From positions 1 through 36,669 of the forward strand of contig CACPID010000008.1 of the NCBI GenBank assembly GCA_902633965.1: DNA of 36,669 nt, in the 5' to 3' direction. Within the stretch, counting starts at the first letter, position 1, and every line of letters begins with the position of its first letter. Below, piece by piece: positions 8,188 through 15,238 of the stretch. Source of the DNA: an uncultured Pelagibacteraceae bacterium. GTDB taxonomy: Bacteria; Pseudomonadota; Alphaproteobacteria; Pelagibacterales; Pelagibacteraceae. A program made the position numbers and the translations under genes. The notes under the pieces are model-generated. The model was not told the origin of the DNA. It searched no databases and saw nothing but the letters and a program-made list of their open reading frames with translations.

Positions 8188-8203
8188 ATTTGTTTAAACA
8201 AAT
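8188..8203. promoter_or_regulatory. 16-bp perfect palindrome in the amt leader
   Basis: ATTTGTTTAAACAAAT reads identically on both strands and sits a few bases upstream of the amt Shine-Dalgarno. It could be an operator for a dimeric regulator. It would also fold as a weak RNA hairpin beside the ribosome-binding site. The surrounding 8177-8312 leader shows no sigma-54/NtrC-type sequence that I can see. In such AT-rich DNA a chance palindrome remains possible. Confidence 0.35.
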
Positions 8204-8312
8204 TAAGATTATTTTAAATTATGAGATATTTTGTACAATGTTTAAAAACCTATATTGAGCGCATAAAATTTAATTTAAAACAACCCAGGGTAGATAGATT
8301 TTTTATAGATTC

Positions 8313-8723
8313 TTAAAATTTTCTGTAAGCTTTTTTTAGATCAACAAGTGGATGATTTGGAGACATCTGAAATTTTACTAATAGTTCTCTTGCGATCATA
8401 TCTCTATCTTGTTGGTTATTTGGCAATTTAATTTTTTTTGGAATTGTAACCCAGCCATTTGCATTTCTGTCAAAAACTGCAGGTCTATCTTCTTCGTAAC
8501 CCATGTGAACATCTTCCAGCCAATTTAAATCATCCCACCCCATAGCTTCAATATATTTTTTTAGGAACGGAGTAAGTCTTGTGTAATCAGGTAAAAGGTT
8601 TACATCATATCTGTAACCAATAGTCTGCCCAATCATTTTTTCTCGGGCAGTTTCTTTTTTCTTACCTAACTGACCTTTGATTTCTTTAGACTTTACTTTT
8701 TTGTTTTTCTTTTTTTTTGCCAT
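8313..8723 (-). CDS. Lys-rich 136-aa protein between mgsC and amt, unknown
   Basis: Starts eight bases after the mgsC stop and so almost certainly belongs to the mgs operon. The first 30 residues are extremely basic (MAKKKKNKKVKSKE...), similar in style to the start of MgsC (MAKKKNGKSNG). The rest is soluble and rich in Asp, Trp and Tyr: NLLPDYTRLTPFLKKYIEAMGWDDLNWLEDVHMGYEEDRPAV. It contains no membrane helix, signal peptide, cysteine cluster or nucleotide-binding motif. I do not recognise a family. An accessory or assembly factor for the synthase, or a small regulator, would fit the position; nothing in the sequence proves either. Confidence 0.7.
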   Translation of the reverse strand: MAKKKKNKKVKSKEIKGQLGKKKETAREKMIGQTIGYRYDVNLLPDYTRLTPFLKKYIEAMGWDDLNWLEDVHMGYEEDRPAVFDRNANGWVTIPKKIKLPNNQQDRDMIARELLVKFQMSPNHPLVDLKKAYRKF

Positions 8724-8731
8724 CTTAAAAT

Positions 8732-10126
8732 TTATATTTTATGAAAATCATCAACACCAACTGTATGATTTGTTCCTGATAAAGGAACTTTTGCTAGCGC
8801 AGATGCTTCCATAGTAAGTGCAGCCATATCCTCAGGTTCCAATGAGTGTATATTTGTTTTACCACACGCTCTTGCTAGAAGTTGTGCCTCTAACGTCATA
8901 GTATGTAGATAATTATAAACTCTTAATGCAGCTTCATCTGGATTTAATCTTTTTCTTAATTTTGGATCTTGTGTTGCTACACCTACAGGACAACGACCTG
9001 TATGACAGTGATAACAATGACCAGCTGGCACACCCATTTCTTTTTCAAAATTTGACTCTGGAATCTCTTTATTACAGTTAAGAGCAATCATTGCACCAGT
9101 TCCAATAGCAATAGCGTCTGCCCCAAGTGCTAGCGCTTTTGCCATGTCAGCACCATCTCTTACACCTCCAGCATAAATTAAAGTAACTTTTCCAGTTTTA
9201 CCCACATCATCTATCGCTCGTCTTGCTTCTCTGATAGCAGCAATTCCTGGGATACCAGTATTTGCAGCAGCTATGTGTGGTCCTGCTCCAGTTGATCCCT
9301 CCATACCATCAAGGTAAATAGAATCTGGATCACATTTAGCAGCCATACGTACATCATCATAAACTTTTGCTGCTCCAAGTTTTAACTGTATTGGTACTTT
9401 ATTTTTCGTTAATTCTCTTAACTCCTGAACCTTTAAAGCAAGATCATCTGGACCTAACCAATCTGGATGTCTAGCAGGTGATCTTTGATCAATTCCAGCT
9501 GGAAGAGATCTCATTTCAGCAACTTGATCAGTTACTTTTTGACCCATTAAGTGACCACCCATTCCAACTTTTTGGCCTTGTCCAATAAAAACTTCAATAC
9601 CATCTGCTAATTGTGCGTGATGCGGATTAAAACCATATCTTGACTGAATACATTGATAGTACCATTTTTCAGAATATCTTCTTTCATCAGGTATCATTCC
9701 ACCCTCACCAGAACATGTTGCGCTCCCTGCCATCGTAGCACCTCTTGCTAACGCAGTTTTCGCTTCATAAGATAGCGCACCGAAACTCATACCAGTTATG
9801 TAAACAGGTATATCTAATTCAATAGGATTTTCACATCTTGGTCCAATTATGGTTTTTGTTTCACACTTTTCTCTATAACCTTCTATTACAAATCTTGTTA
9901 ATGTCCCTGGTAAGAAAACTAGATCATCGAACGTTGGAATTTTTTTCATCAACGCCATTCCTCGCATTCTATATCTGCCTAATTGCGCTTTGATATGAAT
10001 GTCGTCAATTACCTCTGGCGTAAAAATTGCGTTATAACCTAAAAGGCTTTTATTTCTTTTTGAAAATTCACTCTTACCATTTCCATTAGAGTGACCGTTT
10101 GATTTACCATTTTTCTTTTTTGCCAT
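8732..10126 (-). CDS. mgsC: N-methylglutamate synthase subunit C (FMN-binding, glutamate-synthase-like)
   Basis: A 464-aa TIM-barrel protein of the glutamate-synthase central/FMN family (also called GlxD). FMN and substrate loops are recognisable: GMSFGALSYEAKTALA, PIQLKLGAAKVYDD, LDGMEGSTGAGP and IYAGGVRDGADMAKALALGADA. A Cys cluster CYHCHTGRCPVG near residue 380 matches the iron-sulfur site of glutamate synthase. With MgsA and MgsB it would convert gamma-glutamylmethylamide (or glutamate plus methylamine) to N-methylglutamate. ATG overlaps the mgsB stop by one base (TAATG). A true glutamate synthase is unlikely because the three domains are separate genes next to amide ligase and methylamine genes. 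Confidence 0.88.
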   Translation of the reverse strand: MAKKKNGKSNGHSNGNGKSEFSKRNKSLLGYNAIFTPEVIDDIHIKAQLGRYRMRGMALMKKIPTFDDLVFLPGTLTRFVIEGYREKCETKTIIGPRCENPIELDIPVYITGMSFGALSYEAKTALARGATMAGSATCSGEGGMIPDERRYSEKWYYQCIQSRYGFNPHHAQLADGIEVFIGQGQKVGMGGHLMGQKVTDQVAEMRSLPAGIDQRSPARHPDWLGPDDLALKVQELRELTKNKVPIQLKLGAAKVYDDVRMAAKCDPDSIYLDGMEGSTGAGPHIAAANTGIPGIAAIREARRAIDDVGKTGKVTLIYAGGVRDGADMAKALALGADAIAIGTGAMIALNCNKEIPESNFEKEMGVPAGHCYHCHTGRCPVGVATQDPKLRKRLNPDEAALRVYNYLHTMTLEAQLLARACGKTNIHSLEPEDMAALTMEASALAKVPLSGTNHTVGVDDFHKI

Positions 10127-10980
10127 TATATAGCTCCTTTTTTCTCTGTTGGTTCAAGCGCATCATAATTCCAAAGTTTTTTACCAGCTACAACTTTTGT
10201 CATTTTAGAAACGTCGAAATTATCGCCAATTTCAGCTACTTTAAGTTTTCTTTTTAGCCAATCTATATCACTTTTTGTCATAGGGGACTCCACCGCATCA
10301 CTACCAAATGAGCCAATTTTTCCACCTACATAAATAGTTCCGTCGTACATCGAGTCTCCTAAATTAATTCCTACATCTCCTAAAATAACGATTCTTCCTC
10401 TTTGCATCATAAAACCAGTGAATGCACCAGCATCTCCTCCAATGATAATTGTTCCACCTTTTTGGTCAATACCTGTTCTTGCTCCAACACTGCCTTTGCA
10501 TATTAAGTCTCCACCCCTTATAGCTGCTCCAAAACAAGACCCAGCATTTTTTTCAATAACTACTTTTCCAGCCATCATATTTTCCGCACAAGACCAACCA
10601 ACTCTTCCATTTACTCTTACCATTGGACCATCGATTGAACCTACGCCAAAATATCCTAAGCTTCCTTCAAAAATTAAATTAAGTTTGTTTAATATACCAA
10701 CACCCAAACTATGTTTACCTTGAGGATTTTTGATTACAATTGTACCGTAACCCTGGCTCATCAATTCATCAATTTTTCTATTAGCTTGCTTGCAATCTAA
10801 ATCTTTTACATCAAGATCTGTTCTTTTATTAAAGTCAACGTCATATGTTCCCCAATAATAAAAATTTTCTGCCTCATCAGGATTAAAGAACTTCTGTTGA
10901 GTTTTACCAGTTAAAACCTCTGTATGCATACCCATTGACTGGGCTTTTGTTTTTTTTTCTGTAGTCTTTAAATTTGCCAT
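10126..10980 (-). CDS. mgsB: N-methylglutamate synthase subunit B (GXGXG domain)
   Basis: A 284-aa protein whose second half is the right-handed beta-helix GXGXG domain of glutamate synthase: repeated Gly-rich turns such as GSLGYFGVGSIDGP, NAGSCFGAAIRGGD, GSVGARTGIDQKGG, GDAGAFTGFMMQRG and GDVGINLGDSMYDG. It is the structural subunit (GlxC-like) that links the amidotransferase and FMN subunits. The start overlaps the mgsA coding end by 13 bases and the stop overlaps the mgsC start by one, giving a tightly coupled three-gene unit. The length is usual for free-standing GXGXG subunits. Confidence 0.88.
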   Translation of the reverse strand: MANLKTTEKKTKAQSMGMHTEVLTGKTQQKFFNPDEAENFYYWGTYDVDFNKRTDLDVKDLDCKQANRKIDELMSQGYGTIVIKNPQGKHSLGVGILNKLNLIFEGSLGYFGVGSIDGPMVRVNGRVGWSCAENMMAGKVVIEKNAGSCFGAAIRGGDLICKGSVGARTGIDQKGGTIIIGGDAGAFTGFMMQRGRIVILGDVGINLGDSMYDGTIYVGGKIGSFGSDAVESPMTKSDIDWLKRKLKVAEIGDNFDVSKMTKVVAGKKLWNYDALEPTEKKGAI

Positions 10981-11909
10981 ACTTTCACTTCTCCATCAAA
11001 AGGATCATAAGTATCTATTTCTTGTGGCAAAATAGATCTAATAGCTATTTCCTCTGAACCCATCGCAACTAAATCATCGGACTCGTATAGAACCAATGGT
11101 TTTGCCGCCATAGTATCTTTTGCCATACCTAAAGAGTCTTTTGTTGCTACGAAATATGTGAACACTCCATCTAAACCACTTAAAGAGTCTTTCATACCTT
11201 CCTCTAATGTAGCACCATTTCTCATTTTTTCTGCCAAGTACACTGCGATCAATTCTGAGTCACATTCTGACATAAATCTCATTCCTTTATTTTCTAGAAC
11301 TCTTCTATTATTCCAATAATTAGTTAATTGACCATTATGAACAACAGATACATCGCTAAAAGGATAACCCCAAAAAGGGTGGGCAGATTTAATATCAACA
11401 CCAGACTCTGTTGCCATCCTTGCATGTCCAATAGCGTGAGTACCTTTTACATCTGCGAGACCATATCTTTTTGATACAGCTTCAGCATCACCAAGATCTT
11501 TTATTAATTCAAGCGATTTACCAATTGATAAAATTTCAACACTTTCAATACTTTCAATTTTTTTTGAAAATTCCATCAGATCATCATTAAATTGCATTTC
11601 ATATCTAAATGAATAAGGTGTAAGTCTATCCTCTTTAATTACCTTCGCTCCTAATTCAGATAACATTTGATCAACCATTTTTTTTCTTTTATCGTAAACA
11701 CTTGAGTCTTCATTTATAGAAGTACTTCCCTCACCAACATTTTCTCCAACTTTAAATCTCATAATGAAGTTTTGACCGTCATTTTCTGCATACAATGCAT
11801 ACCCTGTTGAGTCTGGCCCTCTGTGCTTAAGAGCCTGCAACATAAGCTGTAATTCAGATCCTACGTTAGAAGATTTTCCTCTGTGAATTAGTCCAGCTAT
11901 TCCGCACAT
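10968..11909 (-). CDS. mgsA: N-methylglutamate synthase subunit A (class II amidotransferase)
   Basis: A 313-aa Ntn-hydrolase amidotransferase. It begins MCGIAGL, so Cys2 becomes the N-terminal nucleophile after Met removal. Other family marks are GHARMATES (substrate Arg), HNGQLTNYW (oxyanion Asn-Gly) and ECDSELIAVYL. Compared with GltB or PurF there is an extra segment of about 100 residues (roughly 55-155) before GHARMA, as in the GlxB/MgsA proteins. It should cleave the amide of gamma-glutamylmethylamide and pass methylamine, or of glutamine and pass ammonia. The gene lies 19 bases after the GlnT-like ligase and overlaps mgsB. Confidence 0.88.
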   Translation of the reverse strand: MCGIAGLIHRGKSSNVGSELQLMLQALKHRGPDSTGYALYAENDGQNFIMRFKVGENVGEGSTSINEDSSVYDKRKKMVDQMLSELGAKVIKEDRLTPYSFRYEMQFNDDLMEFSKKIESIESVEILSIGKSLELIKDLGDAEAVSKRYGLADVKGTHAIGHARMATESGVDIKSAHPFWGYPFSDVSVVHNGQLTNYWNNRRVLENKGMRFMSECDSELIAVYLAEKMRNGATLEEGMKDSLSGLDGVFTYFVATKDSLGMAKDTMAAKPLVLYESDDLVAMGSEEIAIRSILPQEIDTYDPFDGEVKVWQI

Positions 11910-11928
11910 ATAATATACTCCAAGTTTA

Positions 11929-13398
11929 CTATGGTAGACAATCTAGATAAGTGTCTAGATCCCATTGAGTTGTTGCTCCTAGAAATCTTTCCCACTCGTC
12001 ATTTTTATACCAATGAAACACCTTATACATTTCACCTGGTAACGCAGATTTTATAACTTCATCCTCTGACAATCTTGCTAAAGCTTCACCAAGACTTAAT
12101 GGTAGTTTCTTAACATCCTTACCTGCTTTTTGAGCCTCATAAATATTTCTAGACTCTGGAGCTGCAGGTTTCATTTTTTTTGTAATTCCTTCATCACATG
12201 CTTTTAACAAAGCAGAACCTAATAAATAAGGATTGTGCATTGAGTCTACAGATCTGTATTCAAATCTTCCAGGTGCAGAAACTCTCAATCCACAAGTTCT
12301 GTTTTGATATCCCCAGTCAGCATAAACAGGCGCCCAAAAACCTTGGTCCCAAAGTCTTCTATATGAGTTAACAGTTGAAGAACCTAAAGCGGTTAGTGCT
12401 GGCAGGTGTTCCATAATTCCAGCTATGGATTGCAATCCGATTTTTCCAGGCAGTTGCATATCTTTTGTGTCTGGCATAAAGGTATTTGTTCCACCTGAAA
12501 CATAACTAAAAACTTCCTCAACTCCTGGAAGTTTTTTATGTCCTAATTTGTTCACAGAAATTTTTCCACCTTTCCATAAAGACATGTTTGTATGGCATCC
12601 ACTAGCTGACACCCCCATGAATGGTTTGGTCATAAAACAAGCTATTAGACCATGTTCTCTAGCTACTTGTGCACATATTTGTCTATACGTTGATAATCTG
12701 TCTGCATTTCTTAAAACATTATCAAAAGTCCAGTTTAATTCTAATTGGCCTGGGGCATCCTCATGGTCACCTTGAATCATGTCTAACCCCATGGCTTTTG
12801 AATATTCAATGACTTTCATAAACACGGGCCTTAAAGATTCAAACTGATCTATGTGATAACAAAATGGTTTTGAAAAACCTTTACCAGTTGGAGTACCATC
12901 ATCGTTTTTTGTTAGCCACATCATTTCTGGTTCTGTTCCAACTCTTAATTCCAAACCATGTTTCTTTTGGAATTCATCCATGAAAATTCTTAAATTACCT
13001 CTACAATCAGAAGTTAAATGTCCACCAGGATTTTCTCTTTCTTCTCTATTTCTAAAACAAGTACAAAAAACTCTTCCAACTCTTTTATCCCATGGAAGTT
13101 GAACGAAGGTTTCAGGATCAGGTATACCAACAAGCTCCATAGCCTCAGGTCCATAGCCGATATAATTGTTATGTCTATCTAGAAAAAGGTTTGCTGTTGC
13201 GCCGTATACTAATTGGAAACCTTTTTCTGCTGTTCTTTCCCAGTGATCTGCTGGAATTCCTTTTCCAACAACTCTACCAGTAACAGAAATGAATTGAAAA
13301 TATATATAAGTAATTCCTAACTCGTTAATTTTTTCTCTAACTTTTTTAACCAACTTATCTCTACCTGGTTGATTAACATGTTTTTCTAGATCAGTCAT
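11929..13398 (-). CDS. glnT: GlnT-type glutamine synthetase family ligase (489 aa)
   Basis: Glutamine-synthetase fold enzyme with RVGTEPEMMWL, QGDHEDAPGQLELNW, SASGCHTNMSLW, STVNSYRRLW and NRTCGLRVSAPGRFEYR, the catalytic and nucleotide-binding segments of the family. I start at ATG 13396-13398 (MTDLEKHV) because GAGGGG is correctly spaced before it; the TTG at 13408-13410 would extend the protein by four residues and lies within that ribosome-binding site. It directly precedes mgsABC. It may be the amide-forming partner of that synthase, making gamma-glutamylmethylamide, or a true glutamine synthetase-like enzyme. It is longer than, and clearly diverged from, the ligase at 4991-6316. Confidence 0.85.
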   Translation of the reverse strand: MTDLEKHVNQPGRDKLVKKVREKINELGITYIYFQFISVTGRVVGKGIPADHWERTAEKGFQLVYGATANLFLDRHNNYIGYGPEAMELVGIPDPETFVQLPWDKRVGRVFCTCFRNREERENPGGHLTSDCRGNLRIFMDEFQKKHGLELRVGTEPEMMWLTKNDDGTPTGKGFSKPFCYHIDQFESLRPVFMKVIEYSKAMGLDMIQGDHEDAPGQLELNWTFDNVLRNADRLSTYRQICAQVAREHGLIACFMTKPFMGVSASGCHTNMSLWKGGKISVNKLGHKKLPGVEEVFSYVSGGTNTFMPDTKDMQLPGKIGLQSIAGIMEHLPALTALGSSTVNSYRRLWDQGFWAPVYADWGYQNRTCGLRVSAPGRFEYRSVDSMHNPYLLGSALLKACDEGITKKMKPAAPESRNIYEAQKAGKDVKKLPLSLGEALARLSEDEVIKSALPGEMYKVFHWYKNDEWERFLGATTQWDLDTYLDCLP

Positions 13399-13464
13399 TT
13401 TACCCCTCAAAGTTTTAAGATCAAAAAGGTAACTGAAAAAAAAACGTCTGTCTACTTAGATAAC

Positions 13465-14790
13465 TTAGCTCCAAGGAAACGGACTGTTCGAAGTAGGGTG
13501 AAGCTCTCCCTTCGCGTATCGGTTGAATCTAAACGGTTTTAACAATGTACTCTCTTGACCTAAAATTTCTTGCGCAACAAGGTGACCAACACCCAACATT
13601 TTATATCCATGATTAGCATCAGCAATCATGTAAACGTTTTCTAAAAATCTATCAAAGATAGGAAATGAGTCTGGAGTTAAACATCCAAGTCCACCAGATG
13701 GTCCCTTTCTATATAAATTTGACTTACCTTCAAATCTTTTTTGGCAATGAGCTAGTGCTGAGGACCACATATCTGCAAACTCATCAGTTGTTTGATACTC
13801 TGGCGAGTCCAATCCATAAGGATCAACATTAACTTTATCAAAATGTTTTTGAACAATGTAAGGTGAAGTTCCACCTTGAACACCTAAACCTTCAATGTCA
13901 GGTTTATAATATATTCCCCATAATTTATCTGTAATTAGTTTTTTATCTTTATCTGAGTAAAGAGGTGCATCTGTATCGACATGAATTACTGGAGGCTGTT
14001 TACCCTCATTTGTTCTAAGATAATCCGCATCAACTCCAAGAACACCTTCTTGTAAAAACCAATAAGTCCACATATCAACTTGGTGCATTTTACCATCCTT
14101 ACCTTTTATGTCGGTTGTTTTTGGTAATTCCAACATATTCCAGAAGTCTCTTACCCAAGGTCCTGCACCAACAACTACTTGGTCACAATCTATTGTTCCT
14201 TGATCTGTAATAACTCCTGTAACAGCATTACTATTGCTCCCTTTTTTGAAACCTGTAACTTTTACGCCTTTATGAACATTAACTCCATTGGCGTTAGCTT
14301 TTTTTTCTAATGCTTTAATTGAGTCTTTGTTAAAAGCATATCCACCCTTTTTCTCATGAAGAACAGATGTAATTCCTTTTGCCTGCCAGTCGTCAAAAAT
14401 TCCTTTCATATATTTATCACAATCTTTTTCCCCTTCGATAAATTCTGAATCATATCCAATTGCTTTTTGTTGATTGTAAATACTAGCTACGTCCTCATGC
14501 ATTACTTCTGGTGAAATCTGCATATATCCAACTGCGTTATATTTAAATGCTTTTGGATCGCTCTCCCAAACCTCAACAGAGTGAGCCATTAATTCTCTCA
14601 TTGCTGGTTGAAAATAATTATTTCTTACAACACCACATGCTATTCCACTTGCACCTGCAGCAGTGTCTTTTTTTTCTAATACGACAATGTCATTAGGATT
14701 TTTATATGTCTCTGATAATTTCCATGCAGTGCTTAAACCGTGGATACCACCACCGATTACAACTACTTTTGCTTTTGTTGGTAAAGCCAT
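13465..14790 (-). CDS. DAO-family FAD-dependent amine oxidoreductase (substrate unknown)
   Basis: A 441-aa flavoprotein with the N-terminal dinucleotide-binding motif VVVIGGGIHGLSTAWKL (about residues 9-25), an ASGIACGVVRNNY segment, VVVGAGPWVRDF and a C-terminal GPSGGLGCLTPDSFPIFDR followed by IADANHGYKMLGVG. This is the layout of the D-amino-acid oxidase / sarcosine oxidase beta / dimethylglycine dehydrogenase superfamily. It has no GcvT folate domain, so released formaldehyde would be free or passed to another protein. It sits between tdm and the GlnT-mgs genes, so a secondary or tertiary methylamine such as dimethylamine is an attractive substrate; this is inference. Other options are an N-methyl amino acid or an amino acid imino-oxidase. 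Confidence 0.8.
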   Translation of the reverse strand: MALPTKAKVVVIGGGIHGLSTAWKLSETYKNPNDIVVLEKKDTAAGASGIACGVVRNNYFQPAMRELMAHSVEVWESDPKAFKYNAVGYMQISPEVMHEDVASIYNQQKAIGYDSEFIEGEKDCDKYMKGIFDDWQAKGITSVLHEKKGGYAFNKDSIKALEKKANANGVNVHKGVKVTGFKKGSNSNAVTGVITDQGTIDCDQVVVGAGPWVRDFWNMLELPKTTDIKGKDGKMHQVDMWTYWFLQEGVLGVDADYLRTNEGKQPPVIHVDTDAPLYSDKDKKLITDKLWGIYYKPDIEGLGVQGGTSPYIVQKHFDKVNVDPYGLDSPEYQTTDEFADMWSSALAHCQKRFEGKSNLYRKGPSGGLGCLTPDSFPIFDRFLENVYMIADANHGYKMLGVGHLVAQEILGQESTLLKPFRFNRYAKGELHPTSNSPFPWS

Positions 14791-14826
14791 AACTAAACTT
14801 TATTTTTTGTGCGACAGAAGTATATA

Positions 14827-14850
14827 ATATTTTTTATATATAAAAAATAT
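14827..14850. repeat. 24-bp perfect AT-only palindrome upstream of the DAO flavoprotein gene
   Basis: The sequence ATA-T6-ATATAT-A6-TAT is its own reverse complement across all 24 bases. It lies in the 97-bp gap between the MarR-like gene and the DAO gene. It could be a cruciform or hairpin, an operator, or a promoter UP/-10 region; on the minus strand a TTGAAT box lies about 18 bases before the TTATAT portion. In DNA this AT-rich, a chance origin is possible. Confidence 0.35.
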
Positions 14851-14887
14851 AAGTAAATTGAATTCAACCATCAGTTTAGCTGTATTT

Positions 14888-15238
14888 TCAAAAACTTAAA
14901 TTTTTCAAAGTTGCTAAATAATCATTAAATTCATTAATAAATGCTTGGCTCGGTTTAATGAATTTTTTTCTTTGATCTTTCAAATTTTTTTCCAAATAAA
15001 AAAAACCTTTCTCACAAGCTTCATTAATTATCAATGCTGATTTTGGTCTAGAAGTTTTAAAAAGTTTAGTTTTTAATTCTTCAACTGACAAATTTTGCTT
15101 TAATTTATAAGCAGTCATTACTAAAAGCATCATATGGTAATGAGAAGGAGATTTTCTGAAAAAATAATTACTAGACTTGTGAGATAATTTCATTTGATCC
15201 TCCCAAAACTCTAACAAGTCTTTTGTAGCTCTGTTCAT
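14888..15238 (-). CDS. Small MarR-like winged-helix protein, probable regulator
   Basis: A 116-aa protein whose ATG overlaps the tdm stop codon by one base (TAATG), so it is co-translated with TMAO demethylase. The middle and C-terminal part reads like a MarR winged helix: LSVEELKTKL (helix), KTSRPKSALIINEACEKGFFYL (turn and recognition helix) and a wing DQRKKFIKPSQAFINEF, similar to the DxRxxxxxLT pattern of MarR proteins. The N-terminal half (FWEDQMKLSHKSSNYFFRK) would form the dimerisation helix. I infer a role in controlling tdm/tmo expression; the tmoX promoter contains an inverted repeat (17621-17640) that could be its site. DNA binding is not shown by the sequence alone. Confidence 0.6.
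   Translation of the reverse strand: MNRATKDLLEFWEDQMKLSHKSSNYFFRKSPSHYHMMLLVMTAYKLKQNLSVEELKTKLFKTSRPKSALIINEACEKGFFYLEKNLKDQRKKFIKPSQAFINEFNDYLATLKNLSF

Noticed and set aside
10418..10723. Pro-rich ORF on the plus strand inside mgsB
   Set aside because: It is the complement of the Gly-rich GXGXG repeats (Gly codons read as Pro/Thr) and has no independent support.
8732..11909. Annotation as a split glutamate synthase (GOGAT)
   Set aside because: Three separate genes of GlxB/C/D type beside amide ligases and methylamine genes fit N-methylglutamate synthase better.
13399..13410. TTG start adding four residues to the GlnT-like ligase
   Set aside because: The GAGGGG ribosome-binding site overlaps those codons and is well spaced for the ATG at 13398.
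13411..13464. T-rich stretch between the DAO gene and the GlnT-like gene as a terminator
   Set aside because: A run of nine T residues is present on the minus strand, but I find no stem before it.
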